64,000 nt of DNA, from positions 7,664,754 to 7,728,753 of the forward strand of contig CM057151.1 of NCBI GenBank assembly GCA_029962745.1, given 5' to 3'. A program made the translations under genes and the position numbers. Below, piece by piece: positions 21,859-33,458 of the stretch (the stretch's first letter is position 1; every line of letters starts with the position of its first letter). Under the pieces are notes generated by a model. It worked only from the letters and a program-made list of their open reading frames with translations. It ran no database searches and had not been told where the DNA came from. The stretch is from Echinometra lucunter. Taxonomy: Eukaryota; Echinodermata; Echinoidea; Camarodonta; Echinometridae.

Positions 21859-22579
21859 ATATATCGTTGCCAGTCTTACGAACCGGCGAATAGCCAAAAG
21901 TGGGTCGAAAAATCAATTTTCACTTTTTTGCATATTTGGATAGTATATGTCAGAATCTATCGAGTGGCAAAATTTCATCGCTCAATTTTATTTATTTTTA
22001 GAGAAATCCTGTTTTTAATATTTTTGGGTGAACGGTGAATAGCACTTGCCGGTCTTATGAACCGGCGAAAAGCCCCCCTACAATTGCTTTACACGCATCA
22101 TACCTTGTCAGCTTTTAAAGTTTGTTGACCCTCATACGTGCATTCATACATACGCACAGCCATAGGCCTATTTGGAAGGTGAACGGATAGCACTGTGCGG
22201 TCTTACGAACCGGCAAATAGGCGGCAAATAAGGTATGTTCTGACCGTGCGCACAAGCCTTTCGTTCTTACGAACAAGCAAATAAGTGGCGAATAACCTGT
22301 ATTTCTGACCGGGTGTGCGATTTTTTCATTCTTACGAACCGCCGAATAGGTTTGTACGTTTATAATTTGAGCTTTCTTTCTTTGTGGTGCTTAATACAAA
22401 GATGATATTAAAATACAGTATATAAACTCTTTTACTCTGCAAAATTGCTGGAAAACAATGATTATAAGCATATAAATTCACTGCTCAAAAAGGTGCAAAA
22501 CTTTAAACGCGTTTTTCTCTGAACTGTGTTTTTCCGCGAGGATAGGCTATTCGCCGGTTCGTAAGACCGACAACGATAT
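21859..22579. mobile_element. TIR element with six internal TTACGAACCGGCGAATAG-like motifs
   Basis: The ends are inverted: TATATCGTTG plus GTCTTACGAACCGGCGAATA on the left and its complement on the right (about 37 bp, with two mismatches and one small change). Four further direct copies lie inside at about 22051, 22199, 22263 and 22329. Copies at 22051 and 22199 are preceded by a shared GTGAACGG..ATAGCACT lead. There is no ORF longer than about 76 codons. The superfamily is not recognised. Confidence 0.75.
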
Positions 22580-22928
22580 ATGCAAAATCTACTGCTATAT
22601 GTTTAGTTTGCAATAAAACACCAACAGAAATATCTGGTAGTAAAACCAAGCCAAGGCATTAAAACCACAAGAAAAATAAGCCCATGTGCATTAAATCAGA
22701 ACAAACTTGCCCAACATTTGTATAAAGAAAGTTTGTGTGAAAGAATCACCATGTACATGTAGCAATGGGGTGTAGACACTTCATGAAAACATAGTACAAA
22801 GAAAATTCATGGAGTGAAAAGAAAGTTGGATAAAGAAATTAGTTTGGGGAAAGCCAGATCGGCCATGTTGTATCAGATTCATGGGCTCTGCTCTACAGCA
22901 TAAACTAACAGGTGGTGCCCATTTTACA

Positions 22929-23144
22929 CCAGGGTGCACTCCAGGGAAAAAATTATTTTTTTTTTTTTTTTCCGGGGCTACTTTTTGACCCCACCCACCC
23001 GAATATACTACATTGTATTACAGTTTACATTGGACGCTATGAGAATTACAGGGGCTCTTTTTTTAGTTTTCCAGGGCTCTTTTTGGTGTTTCGGGGGCGA
23101 ATTTGCCCCGAGCCCCCGTGTATTTTTTTCCCTGGTGCACTCAG
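22929..23144. mobile_element. Inverted-repeat MITE with GTGCACTCCAGGGAAAAAA ends
   Basis: Left GTGCACTCCAGGGAAAAAA pairs with right TTTTTTTCCCTGGTGCAC apart from a 2-base gap. The interior has GGGGCTCTTTTT repeated twice and G/C-rich blocks. Confidence 0.65.
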
Positions 23145-23149
23145 GATAA

Positions 23150-24682
23150 GCACCAACCTGTTACAATTTCTATTTCATAGTTTCATGCAATGAACCCTGA
23201 TTCTCTAGGCAGTTTCAATCAAATTGATACATAAACCTTTGTTCACCAATGATTTCAATACATAATGCTAAGATTTAAAAAAAAAAATCAATCACTTATC
23301 ATATAAGCTAATTATCATATAACTGTGCCTTTCAGTTTGGCTAGTTTGAACATGGCCCATGCCATGGTCTGAATGAAGCAGATTAAGGGATAATCCCATC
23401 ATCTGTCACAAGCTTGCCAAAACACCTCAATCACACCCTAATTGCTTGAGCTCTATTGGATTACAATTGATGAATGACATGCGATCCCTCTAAACTAGCA
23501 AGTGACAGAGTGTTGGATCAATACATTTCAAAAATTTGAGATTCAAAAGTTTTATTAAAAATGCTTGATGTTCACAGCACTAGATTTTATTTCAGGCAGG
23601 GAAAAAGACTTATAAATTGTCATTCCAAGTTGGCAAATCCTTTCAAGTTTTGAAAGAAAAAGGTCATCTTTAATCTTCTTCAAACTCGGTCATTAGTCTT
23701 AATTACCAATGACATTTTAACATGGCACAATAATTAGAATTATTTTGTCTGAATTTTTTATCGATATCTGCTGGTCATTAAAAAAATTGGTTTCTGTCAG
23801 AATTCTGACGTTAAATAGAATCTGTTCTGTTGGTTTTTGATGGTCCAAGCAAAATTTTCTTGTGAATTCTAATAGTCCAACAGATATTTTCCAATGGTTT
23901 GTAATGGTCCAATACATGTATATCTCTCTCCCTATTAATACCATTAGGCCTGTTCATTTCTAAAGGTGCAATGGCCTAATGGATTTTCGACCTGGGTGAT
24001 TACAAAATAAGTTCCTAATCAAATTCTAGCTACAGCGCTGCAAAGCAAACCAAGACATTACATCCAATTAGCACAATTATCAGTCACAAGAAATACAAGC
24101 ACAAATAAATGATCTACCTCTTCAAGCAAGTTGTAATCTATCACAAAACAAAGGTGTGAGTTCCTTTCTAAGGCAACAGTATACTGTAGAGAGCTCTCAA
24201 ATAAATCAATTAATTAGAAACCAAATCTATTTGAAGACAGCTGAGCAAAGAGATATTATTCACAGTCATAAAACAACATACAGTGTCAGTTTCTGTTATG
24301 AATATTCAAACATAGATATTGTATCCTAGGGAAAGAATAGGGTTGGAATTATACATCACACAGTAGTCTGAAGAGTTCCCCATAAAATAGAAATGTTTTG
24401 CTATTTGATACATTTATCCCCAGTGATGCGGGGGGGGGGGGGGGGGGATACTTGTTACACAATCTTTTAAAGAGAGGGAAAAATCATCCAACCTTCATTA
24501 CAAAGCATATTTGAATAATAAACAACTGAATTTTCAAGACCTTATAGGAAACTCATAGCTTTATGCTGTTATCAGTTGAAAAAATCAAATTCAACAAAAA
24601 GGGAATAATTTTATTGAAAAGATATTCACATAAGTGAGGTAAGGTGAAGCCAGCAAAGAATTACCTTTGGGTAAAATCACCT
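23150..24682. other. Intergenic sequence, no genes; G19-type tract
   Basis: AT-rich sequence with one long G run near 24430-24448. No coding or repeat boundary recognised. Confidence 0.5.
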
Positions 24683-24762
24683 TTAACCTGTTAACCACTG
24701 AATTCTTTCAGTCCCATAGAGTGAATACAGGGGCCACCTGATTCCATCAGCCACCGGGTTAA
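24683..24762. mobile_element. TTAA-flanked 80-bp MITE, copy 3
   Basis: TTAACCTGTTAACCACTGAA opens and CACCGGGTTAA closes the element. The middle CAGGGGCCACCTGATTCC corresponds to the other copies. Confidence 0.65.
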
Positions 24763-24764
24763 TA

Positions 24765-26945
24765 CATCCTATGCTGGAACTCTCTTTGGTCTGGAAAATG
24801 GTGTTTATTTGCTGTAAGGAAGTTTGTGTTCATAGTATGAATGTTTTATGAGGATTGACATATGGTATGCACGGTTCAGTGAAGATGCTATGACCGAACC
24901 ATCCTATTAGAAATACATGTCAACCTTGTTTACTGGGAGACTGTGAGATCTGTGTAGGGCTCTGTTGACTACAAGAACTTGCAAATTCTGCAGACAATAT
25001 TATGCCACCTCACAGAATCAGACTGAAAATGTGCTTTCTGTACATCCTAGCTAGACTTATTTTCTTCTAAGTGTTGCAATCAAGAAATGTTTGAAACATT
25101 GAATAAAAGAACAATAGGCATAAATTTTGGTTAAAATTACCAACATTCAAGTACATGTGTATTGATTAAGCATCAAACTTACAAATGCAGATCCTGAACG
25201 AGTCTTACCCCTAGTCTCATAATAACTTCATAAATTCATACATTGCGAATGAACCAATAATTCATAGCAATATGGATTTCAATCATTTACATCATACATT
25301 TGTAATAAGATGGCATTCAGTATTATTATGGAAAAAATCAAAGCAATGGCATCCTTATATTGACAGCCCTAGTTTGAATCCTCATTTGACTTGCACAGTT
25401 ACAACAGGATATTGCTATTTGAACAAAGTGATCTCTCAATTCAGCGAGGGAAATTCAATAACAATTACAAATGATCAGTTTGTGATTCAAGGGCAATCAG
25501 AAATGAACTGGGTTCAAATTCTTACTCTCTAGTTGCGGTTCAGGATAATTGACTTTTCTCATTTATCTAGGGCTACTCCTATAGCACTGATACCAATGTA
25601 TTTGATATTATTTCTCTCTCTTTCTCTTTCTCTCCCCCTCTCTCTATATATATTTACTTATTCATCTTTTTTAAGGGCTGTCTATCTATCATCCACTCAT
25701 ATCATGATACTGCCTTATTGTCAACCGACTGTAGTACTTGTGGCTTATGGTACAGGATGTATACATAAATAATGGTAAAATATCAGAGTGCATTCAGATA
25801 TTCAGAAATACTCCATGCTACAGAATGCACCTTGCCTTGATAAAAATCAATGTAAAAGAAGATAAGGCAAAAACTGGGAATAAATTGGAACAAACGTTAA
25901 TTATAGGATTATATTTTTTCTCTGAAGAGATGGGAAGAGGTTGTAAAATAAGAAAAAGTGAATAAAAGGCAAAGAAACAAAGAGCAATTAAGCTCTGCAA
26001 ACCTCAAAAGGAAGCTTGGGGAAATTAATTTTTTTGAACAAACTGCTGCATGAAAAATCCCCAAGAAGCTCTTACGGATGAAAAAAAATTCTACCCTGGT
26101 TGCAACTGCAAGAGAAAAAGTTTATGACGTCAAGAGTTGTGTCAGGTTGTCACAAACTTCACAACTCTAGGGGATTCTTGTCTAGCCATAAATCACTCTA
26201 ATCAGCTGAGGAAATGACTGAATTGAACAGATTGAGACTTTGAACAAGTACAAAATCTCTTATTTTTCTCACTCCCTCGTCCTCTTGTTCTCTCTCTCCC
26301 TCTCCTCTGTCTCTTGATTTTTCTCCATCTTATATTAGTTTTTCCTTCTCTTTCTACCTCTCTCTCTCTCACCACTAACTCTGTGTCATTGTTCTTCATT
26401 AACTTAAATTTTTATATCTTCACATAGTTCAATATATTATATTTTGAAATTTTGTGCCATATTACTCATGGTACTCATGGTACTCAAGCATCATGATTTT
26501 TTTTCTCCTTATGAATGAACTTTGATACCATTGTTCCAAATTTAAAGTGGAAAGAACAGAAGGATGTTCTGTACATATTTAAAGTAAATGAGGTCACATT
26601 TAAGAACACTGGAACCTTTTAAAAACAAGAATACTAGATAGAAACAAAATTATCCAAGTAATGCAGCCCATCAATTCAAATTAATGATGGATGATTGATG
26701 TGTCATTAAATCATCATATAGCACTCTGAATGTGGTGCAAGGACACTGCAGTGACTTTCTAAATTTGCATCACTTATGGATGGTACAATGTAGAACTGAA
26801 CAACTAGCCTTGGATATGCAAACATGATGGTTATGGAAGCTGCAATCAATTTCAAGCCATTGTAAAGTGCTTCATTCTATCTATTAGTGATTGATGTAGT
26901 AGTATTTACTATTTAAGCCAAGGCTGAATATAATAGTAAGAATAG
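24765..26945. other. Intergenic sequence, no genes seen
   Basis: AT-rich with CT-rich patches at 25610-25650 and 26280-26390. Open frames here show no family resemblance. Confidence 0.5.
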
Positions 26946-27179
26946 TATGATCCATTTATATCGCGCAGCGACTATACAAATATACTGTCTTTACAAAGTG
27001 ATGTATTATCAAGCTGGCTGTAGCTCAGCTACCATAAGGACTAAAGCAAGAATTTCTTCCTACCAGGTACCCACTTATCACCCTGGGTGGAGAGTGGCAA
27101 ACATGGATTAATATCTTGCCAAAAGATGTTAGTGCTAGACCAGGATTCAACCCCCCCCCCCTCTCCCCCTCCCCCCATC

Positions 27180-28490
27180 CAGTGGCGTAATGAGCCAAAA
27201 TATTTGGGGGGGCTCAATCTTTGCGAGGAGCGAAGCGACCAACCCTGAGGGAGTGTAGCGACCGAGCCGGGGTACCCCCCCCCCTTCACGATACGGAGCT
27301 TTTACATTTTTTCGACTTAAATTCCAACTTCAGTTTAGTTCAATTTTTATTTTCTCTCATTTCCAACAAAAGGATTTCATTTTAGTGGGGCGGTAGTGAG
27401 CACGCGAAGCGTGTGAATCACTTAATGAGCGCGCAAAGCGCGCTCCCTAGGGGGAGGGTGCAGGGAGGGGGGAGTTTCCCCCCTCCCGCGCGAAGCGCGG
27501 AAGCTCCGACGTTTGATGACATGTTTGATGACATGTACTGTTATGGATAAACGTGTCATGAATCTACCGACCGGAAAAGGATATTTTTTCATGAACTCGG
27601 AAACATGATTATGAAAACATGCAGCCCAAATAATCTTCATAAGCTTCAAACAAATGCCAGCGTTACACAAAATGCTTTATTACTTATGATAATAATACAG
27701 ACAAAGACACTATGAAATAAAAAGGACGAGCACGGAGAGGGTGTGATGCGGCGGGGTACCAGGGTTTCACTCCCACAGTGGCGTAGCTAGGATTTCAGTT
27801 TAGTGGGGCGGTTGTGAGCGCGCGAAGCGTGTGAACCAGTACCACTTACTGAGCGCGCGAAGCGCGCTCCCTAGGGGGGAGGGTGCAGGGAGGGGGGGGG
27901 AGTTTTCCCCCTCCCGCGCGAAGCGCGGAAGCTCCGACGTTTCTTTGAATTATTCCTTGTCTGCTCCCGCTCTTCTTACGTTCTCTTACCTTTTTTCTTT
28001 TCTCGCTTCTGCTTTTTTTTCCTTCTACTTTTTCTTTCATTTTTGTTGGTGTTTTGGAGGGGTGAACGCCCCCATCGCCCCCCCCCTGGCTACGCAAGTG
28101 CACTCCCGTGGTAAAGAAGTTTTTTGCAGTATTGATGGTTTGCAACTCTGTAAAAGAACACTATTTTGGACTGCAAACTTAAAGCCCGTGTCTAGTTTTG
28201 GTAAATCTAAGAATATTCATTATCAAAGTTTGAATCCATTGTCAGATAAACAGATAAAACCAAGTGTTATATCATAAAACACATTAGTATTGATATTATG
28301 CGTGTTTTCTGCCTTGCTATGCATGCTATTTGGGAAATTGTAAATGCGTTACTTAACAGTAGAAAGGGAGTCTAGGGAGAAGTAATGAAATTCGTGTGAT
28401 AACACTTATATGAAATTGAAAATAAACCATGGTTGAAATTTATTTGGGGGGGCTGGCGCCCCCCCAAGCCCCCCCTCCAGTACGCCAGTG
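27180..28490. mobile_element. hAT-type element, 1311 bp, perfect 8-bp TSD
   Basis: CAGTGGCGTAATGAG opens and CAGTACGCCAGTG closes it, inverted with one mismatch in the first ten. The flanking 8 bases are cccccatc on both sides. It carries GCGAAGCGC blocks and a second hAT element nested at 27776-28100. No transposase ORF. Confidence 0.85.
27776..28100. mobile_element. Nested hAT MITE, 325 bp
   Basis: CAGTGGCGTAGCTAGG opens and CCTGGCTACGCAAGTG closes it. Flanks are cactccca and cactcccg (7 of 8). The interior has paired GCGCGCGAAGCGC / CTCCCTAGGGGGGAGG blocks. It is inserted inside the 27180-28490 element, so it is younger. Confidence 0.85.
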
Positions 28491-29565
28491 CCCCCATCCC
28501 TTTGACTGAGAGTCAAGTGAATGACACTACACCACGACACCTCCACTACATGATATCATACAGTATACTTAAGCATGGATTATGTAATTTTAGCAGCTCT
28601 CTAACTTCTCTTCAACTACATTTTCCAAATAATAAGGCAGACCTGAGTGCAAATGGTTAGTTCATCCAAGCATATTTTCTGAAACATTTATATTACTAGT
28701 AGTAATTCATATAGTTAATTACTGCAAAATAGCTGCACCACACCTATTAGAGTATTTGTCATATTTCAGCTGCTATAATAAATATTTAGAAGTTTCAATT
28801 TTCGCAATGAATTATTCCTCCCAAAGTACTGACAAAGAGAGAGAGAGAGAAACAGACAGACAGACAGACAACAGAGTCAGTCCAGGAGTGGATAGAAAGC
28901 TTCTGAAGAAATGATCAAATAGCTTTAGCTCCCAACAGACAAAATTTAAAGTAAAATAGTAAGGTTACCTGGAAGCCAGACTATCAATGAAATTGAAATG
29001 ATTATAAGCATTATTTTAACCAAAGCATAAACAGTATAGCTGCTGGTATAATAATATGAATATTCTAATTTTAACCCAATTCATGTTGAGAGTGACATGG
29101 CCACAAAAGTAGCATAATGTATAATTTGCTGATCTTGCTGAATCCAAGGCCAGCCCTGGGAGCAACATCTGCCCAGCCAGAAAATCAGGATTTTCTAGCT
29201 GGGGTGCAGATGAAGGGGAAGGGGGGGGGGGGTGGGGATGGGGAATGCTACACAACGAGATTACTTCTCTGACAAAGCAAAACGAAAAACAAAAAAATAA
29301 AAAATTAAAAAAAAGTATGCAAGTTACTCTGCCTACTCAATAATGCCACATGGTCTATAATGTCATTCTAAAAGAGGGCAACATCTAACCCTAACCCTAA
29401 CTGGGAGTCACCTATAAATTCTTCCCATTTTACACCCCTATACTATATACTTTTTTCAATTTGGGTGGTTATTGCAAAAAGAAAGTCTTGCCAAAAAGTG
29501 GAGGGTGCAGCCCTCCCCCCCCCCCCTCCATCTCCCAATTCCACAGACTAGTAATATGGCATACT

Positions 29566-29699
29566 GGGCTGCGTTTCACGAAACCGTCATAAGTCTAAGT
29601 TCATTGACATCCCATTGAAACGCGTGTTAATTCTACAACACACATTTCAATGGGATGTCCGAGAAGTTAGACTTATGACGGTTTCGTGAAACGCAGCCC
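29566..29699. mobile_element. Foldback MITE, GGGCTGCGTTTCACGAAACC ends
   Basis: The left arm starts GGGCTGCGTTTCACGAAACC and continues CGTCATAAGTCTAA; the right arm is its perfect complement over 33 bases. A second paired block follows (GACATCCCATTGAAA). The total is 134 bp and almost all of it can pair. Confidence 0.9.
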
Positions 29700-29722
29700 T
29701 GCTTTCTACCATGATTGTTTAG

Positions 29723-31245
29723 CAGTGGCGTAATTACGGGGGGGGGGGGGGGGGGGGTGCACGTGCCCCCCCCCAATCAGCTGGCAAAAAAGAAAAAAGA
29801 AAAAAAGCGAAAAGAAAAGAGAAGGAAAGGGAAAAGAAAGGGGAAAACAAGGAAAAGGAAAATGGTACATCATGAAGCGCTCCCTCGCTTCGCTTGTTAG
29901 CATTTAAGTAACTTAAAATGCCGATGCTAATTGCTATTTTTTATGAAAGGAATCAGTTTGAATATTGTTTCTCAATCAATAGGCTGCTATTGTTCCATGC
30001 ATAGAATGTTCGTAATATAACCACATCTGGATTTCACCCCAAGAAGTTTACCTAAAAGGCCCTTTCAGTAGATGGCCTAGACAAAAAAACTAAAATTCCC
30101 ATCTGTTCGTTTGCTAGCTTGCTACTCCCGCTAGTATAAAAGCTAAAAACAAGATGATTTGGGGCATGGCAATCATTTTCAGAAGAGATTTATCAATGTA
30201 TCATGATATTTTGGCAGCGAGGAGATTCACAAAACATCTAGTGTATTTGGATGACGAATCCATGTTATATGGTATTTGTGTGTGGGGGGGGGCGTCCCTG
30301 AGTTTGCTCGCTTGTAAAACAGAATGGTTTCGGACGGTGAGCGAGGTACCTAAAGGGATTCATATTCAGCACACAGGGGATCGAATAGATTATTTAGATA
30401 TGTTTTCATGACAAAATAACACTTCTACAATGAAGAAATGGGTATATTTTTCCTCGCTCGCTGTGCTCGCTCATTAAATGATTGTTTAATGTTTTTAAAG
30501 CAAACAAATTGGGTGAGTGAGGTGACTAAATAAATTATTTAGATGTTTTATATGCTCACAATGTAATTTACTGAACGGGTTAGTGTGTGCTTCCTTGCTC
30601 GCTTCGCTGGTTAGAGACCAGGGACGTGCTAAAATAGTCATTGGCAGCGAGATGACTAGATATTTAATTGAAATATCATATAGGTCTATAATAGTGGTCC
30701 GATAGTGTATTTTGATAATACAGTAAGTCTTTTATTGTAAATAAAGTTGTAATTTTTCGGCTCGCTCGCTTCACTCGCTCGCAAAACTTTAAAAAGGGGT
30801 GGTATCTAGCAAGATGCATAATTTTTCCAACATTTTGAAACGCTTAATGTCCCTAAAGACACCTTGGTTCGAAAATTACAGTCATTATTGTCAACATGAT
30901 AGAAATAACCACACACACCCGCCTAAACTGTACGCAGAAGGGGGGGGCAGGGTGGCGGTTGCCTCCAACCCCAGATATTTTGAACACTTCACTTTTTTTT
31001 AACTGAAAATTGTCCAAAAAATCCACCAAAAGTGCGTACCAGATCCTTCAATTTCAATTTTTAAAAATGCAAAGCGCCCCCATGACCAGCTAGGTCGCTC
31101 CGCTCCCTTGCTTTCGTATTTCTTTGAAAATGTTACGCGTCTTGCCCCCCCCCCTGAAAAAAATTTCAGCGTACATCAATGCTCGGTGCGCCCCCCCCCC
31201 CCCCCCCCCCCCCCAATCGTTGACCCATCCCACGGTACGCCACTG
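29723..31245. mobile_element. hAT-type element, 1523 bp
   Basis: The termini CAGTGGCGTA are perfect 10-bp inverted repeats. Flanks are ttgtttag and ttctttag (7 of 8). The interior has repeated TCGCTCGCTnCGCTCGCTC blocks and an A/G-rich stretch after the left end. It shares most of its interior with the 35240-37708 element, so the two form one family. No ORF above 85 codons. Confidence 0.85.
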
Positions 31246-31249
31246 TTCT

Positions 31250-31777
31250 TTAGTGTCTGTCAAACAATCAGCCAGAACCACCACGCCAATGATTGATAAC
31301 TAACTGGCAATCAAAAAGTGCAATTCACATCAGCAACACAAATGTAACACAAAACAGTCTACAAGTACAACTTCTAAACTCTTGTAAGGCCTGACTTATA
31401 CAGCCTCCAAAATAAAACCTCAACGAGGAATTGAAACAACAAAGAATTTAACCCACCTCTCCACTCGCATATAAACACGAACCACAGTTGAGCAGAATCT
31501 AAAGCGACTCCGAGCCCAAGCTACTGGGGTAGCAGTTTTCCTGATCCCGCTGGAAATGCAGTTCACTTGCTAGGTACACTGTTTATGTGCATTCACGACG
31601 AACGCATGCAGAAAATGGGCGGAGTTCTTCAATTATTATGATTCGGTAATCATCATTGTCTGTCCTTGACGTTTGTGATTATGTCGCCATCTGCCGGCTG
31701 TGGCTCCATCCTCTTAGCTTAAGCTTCTGGACAGGGACCTCAGAATGGGCCAATGCAAAGGGGCATGTAGGGGATGT
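31250..31777. other. Unique spacer, slightly CpG-richer
   Basis: No repeat recognised. Positions 31470-31720 contain more CpG than surrounding unique DNA and a GGGCGG box at about 31617. A distal promoter is possible but unsupported. Confidence 0.3.
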
Positions 31778-32016
31778 CAGGGGTGCCACCAGGATATTTT
31801 GATAGGGGGCAATTGGTATTTTTCTGGTTTTTAACCTTGGCCCACAGGTGAGAAAATAGGGCTACTATATGACCCTGCCCCCTCTTCCTGCATACTCTTT
31901 CTTCTTCCTCCTCCTCCTCTTCTTCTTCTTCTTCTCTCTTTTTTTTTTTTTTTTTTTTGGGGGGGGAGGGGGGATCACTCGTAAAATCATCCTCCCCTCC
32001 CGTAGAGCCACCCCTG
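31778..32016. mobile_element. hAT-like MITE related to 2350-2588
   Basis: The left end CAGGGGTGCCACCAGGATAT and right end GAGCCACCCCTG are inverted. The interior shares TATTTTGATAGGGGGCAA and GGCCCACAGGTGAG-like blocks with 2350-2588. The flanking bases match at only 5 of 8, so the boundary is less certain. CTT-rich and T18 tracts lie inside. Confidence 0.6.
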
Positions 32017-32152
32017 GGGGCGTTTCATGAAAAAATTAGTCGGTGGTTTTCATCGACTAATTTGCTTTCAGCCAATCAGATGCGAGTATTTTCAGTAGCT
32101 TATAACATTTGTCGGTGATTTTCACCGACAAAACTCTTCATGAAACGCTCCC
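32017..32152. mobile_element. Foldback MITE, GGGGCGTTTCATGAA ends (copy A)
   Basis: GGGGCGTTTCATGAA opens and TTCATGAAACGCTCCC closes it. Inside are two separate hairpins: TTAGTCGGTG with CATCGACTAA, and TTTGTCGGTGA with TCACCGACAAA. It directly abuts the preceding hAT-like element. Confidence 0.7.
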
Positions 32153-32599
32153 ATGTTTTGCCTGAAACCCGCATGGAAACGTTGAACTCACAAAAATTCC
32201 ATATGATCCACGAGATTGTTAATTTTGAAGTTTTATAAACTTTTATTTTCATATGTGATGATAATGCAAACCGTTTTCTCTCTCTCGCTTTATTCTAAAT
32301 CTTATTTAATGTATACGTAGAGAAGGGACTTCGTCCCCTGGGAAAAATCATGCCACCCCCCCCCCCCCTCCACTCTGTTATCTAGTAAAAAAAAAAAAAA
32401 AGAAGAAATATGGAAAATGTGAGGAAAGGAATGATGGAGAAAATGAGAGAAGAAGAGTATGAAATGAAAACTTTAACTTACTGTATAGTACCAAAATTAC
32501 TCGGCATTGTTAATTTGCATGCTTTCATCCAGTTTGCAAGAGTTTTGCCCCCTATACCCGGTGAAACCAGATCGATGGCATATAGCATGAGATTAAAAG

Positions 32600-32935
32600 A
32601 GTAGGTTCTTGATTGATCAATGATTGACTGACTCGGACTGACCAACTGACTGTTATTGACTGAATTGAGTGACTGATTGATTGATTGATTGACTGACTGT
32701 TTGACTGATTGATCATTGATTGATTGGTTGATCGATCGATCGACTAAGAGACTGATCGAGTGAATGACTGGTTGATTGATTGATTGATTGATTGATTGGT
32801 CGACTGGCTGACTGACTGACTATAACTGGCTGACTATAATATTGACCGACAAACTGTCTGATCAAGTGATTGATTAGTTGATTGATCGATCGATCAATCG
32901 ATTGATTGTTTGGTTGACTGATTGATTGATATCAA
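32600..32935. repeat. Imperfect (GATT/GACT/GATC)n tetranucleotide array
   Basis: About 335 bases of ATTGATTGATTG, GACTGACTGACT and GATCGATCGATC units with frequent single-base changes. Confidence 0.9.
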
Positions 32936-33108
32936 TTTTCATTTAATAGCTGGAAAGAGGGATGGATAGATTAGATCAGATAACGTTGGGTATACCCGGC
33001 TTAAATCATTTGCCAGTGTCAACTACACCGGAGTATGTGGAGAACTTATTTCAAGTTAAACATTAGAACAAGAGCATGCAAGGGTATAGGCATAATAGGG
33101 GTAAGCCT

Positions 33109-33273
33109 GGGGGGCGTTTCATCAACATTTGTCGTCTGACAAGTTGTCAGATCTGACATCTTTCCTTGATTTTGATTGGCTGAGAAGCATCGTTTCTATG
33201 ACAACAGTTACTGTCTGATAAAACACACTTTGTCGGATAAAACATCCGACGAGTCCTTCATGAAACGCTCCCC
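33109..33273. mobile_element. Foldback MITE, GGGGCGTTTCAT ends (copy B)
   Basis: GGGGGGCGTTTCATCAAC opens and CTTCATGAAACGCTCCCC closes it. The interior pairs GTCGTCTGACAAG-like with TTGTCGGATAAAAC-like segments imperfectly. It has the same ends as 32017-32152 but a different middle. Confidence 0.7.
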
Positions 33274-33458
33274 TGGTTGCGTGACGACCCCCCCCCCCCC
33301 CTCCAATTAAACAATAAGTCGTAACAAGGAAAACACCTAAAAGGCAAACATGATTTTCCAATGTGTAAGTCTGAAGGTCAGGGGCGTAACAGGTACCTGT
33401 TATCGGGGGGGGGGGGCAGAGCCCAACATTTCCAGGTAACTAGTCTATGTCTAGAATC

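Larger units (their letters stand above)
26950..28545. repeat. Older dispersed repeat split by a hAT insertion
   Basis: The left part contains TTTATATCGCGCAGC, TACCAGGTACCCAC, CCTGGGTGGAGAGTGGCAAA and GACCAGGATTCAACC. The right part (28491 onward) contains TTTGACTGAGAGTCAAGTGA and CACCACGACACCTCC. These are the two ends of a common marine-invertebrate dispersed repeat, interrupted by the 27180-28490 insertion. A remnant of a similar repeat lies at about 59510-59665. Confidence 0.6.

Noticed and set aside
29389..29407. Telomere-like CTAACCCTAACCCTAAC
   Set aside because: Less than three units; too short for an interstitial telomere claim.
31778..32024. 8-bp target duplication for the hAT-like element
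   Set aside because: Flanks ggggatgt and ggggcgtt agree at only 5 positions and run into the next element, so no duplication is claimed.
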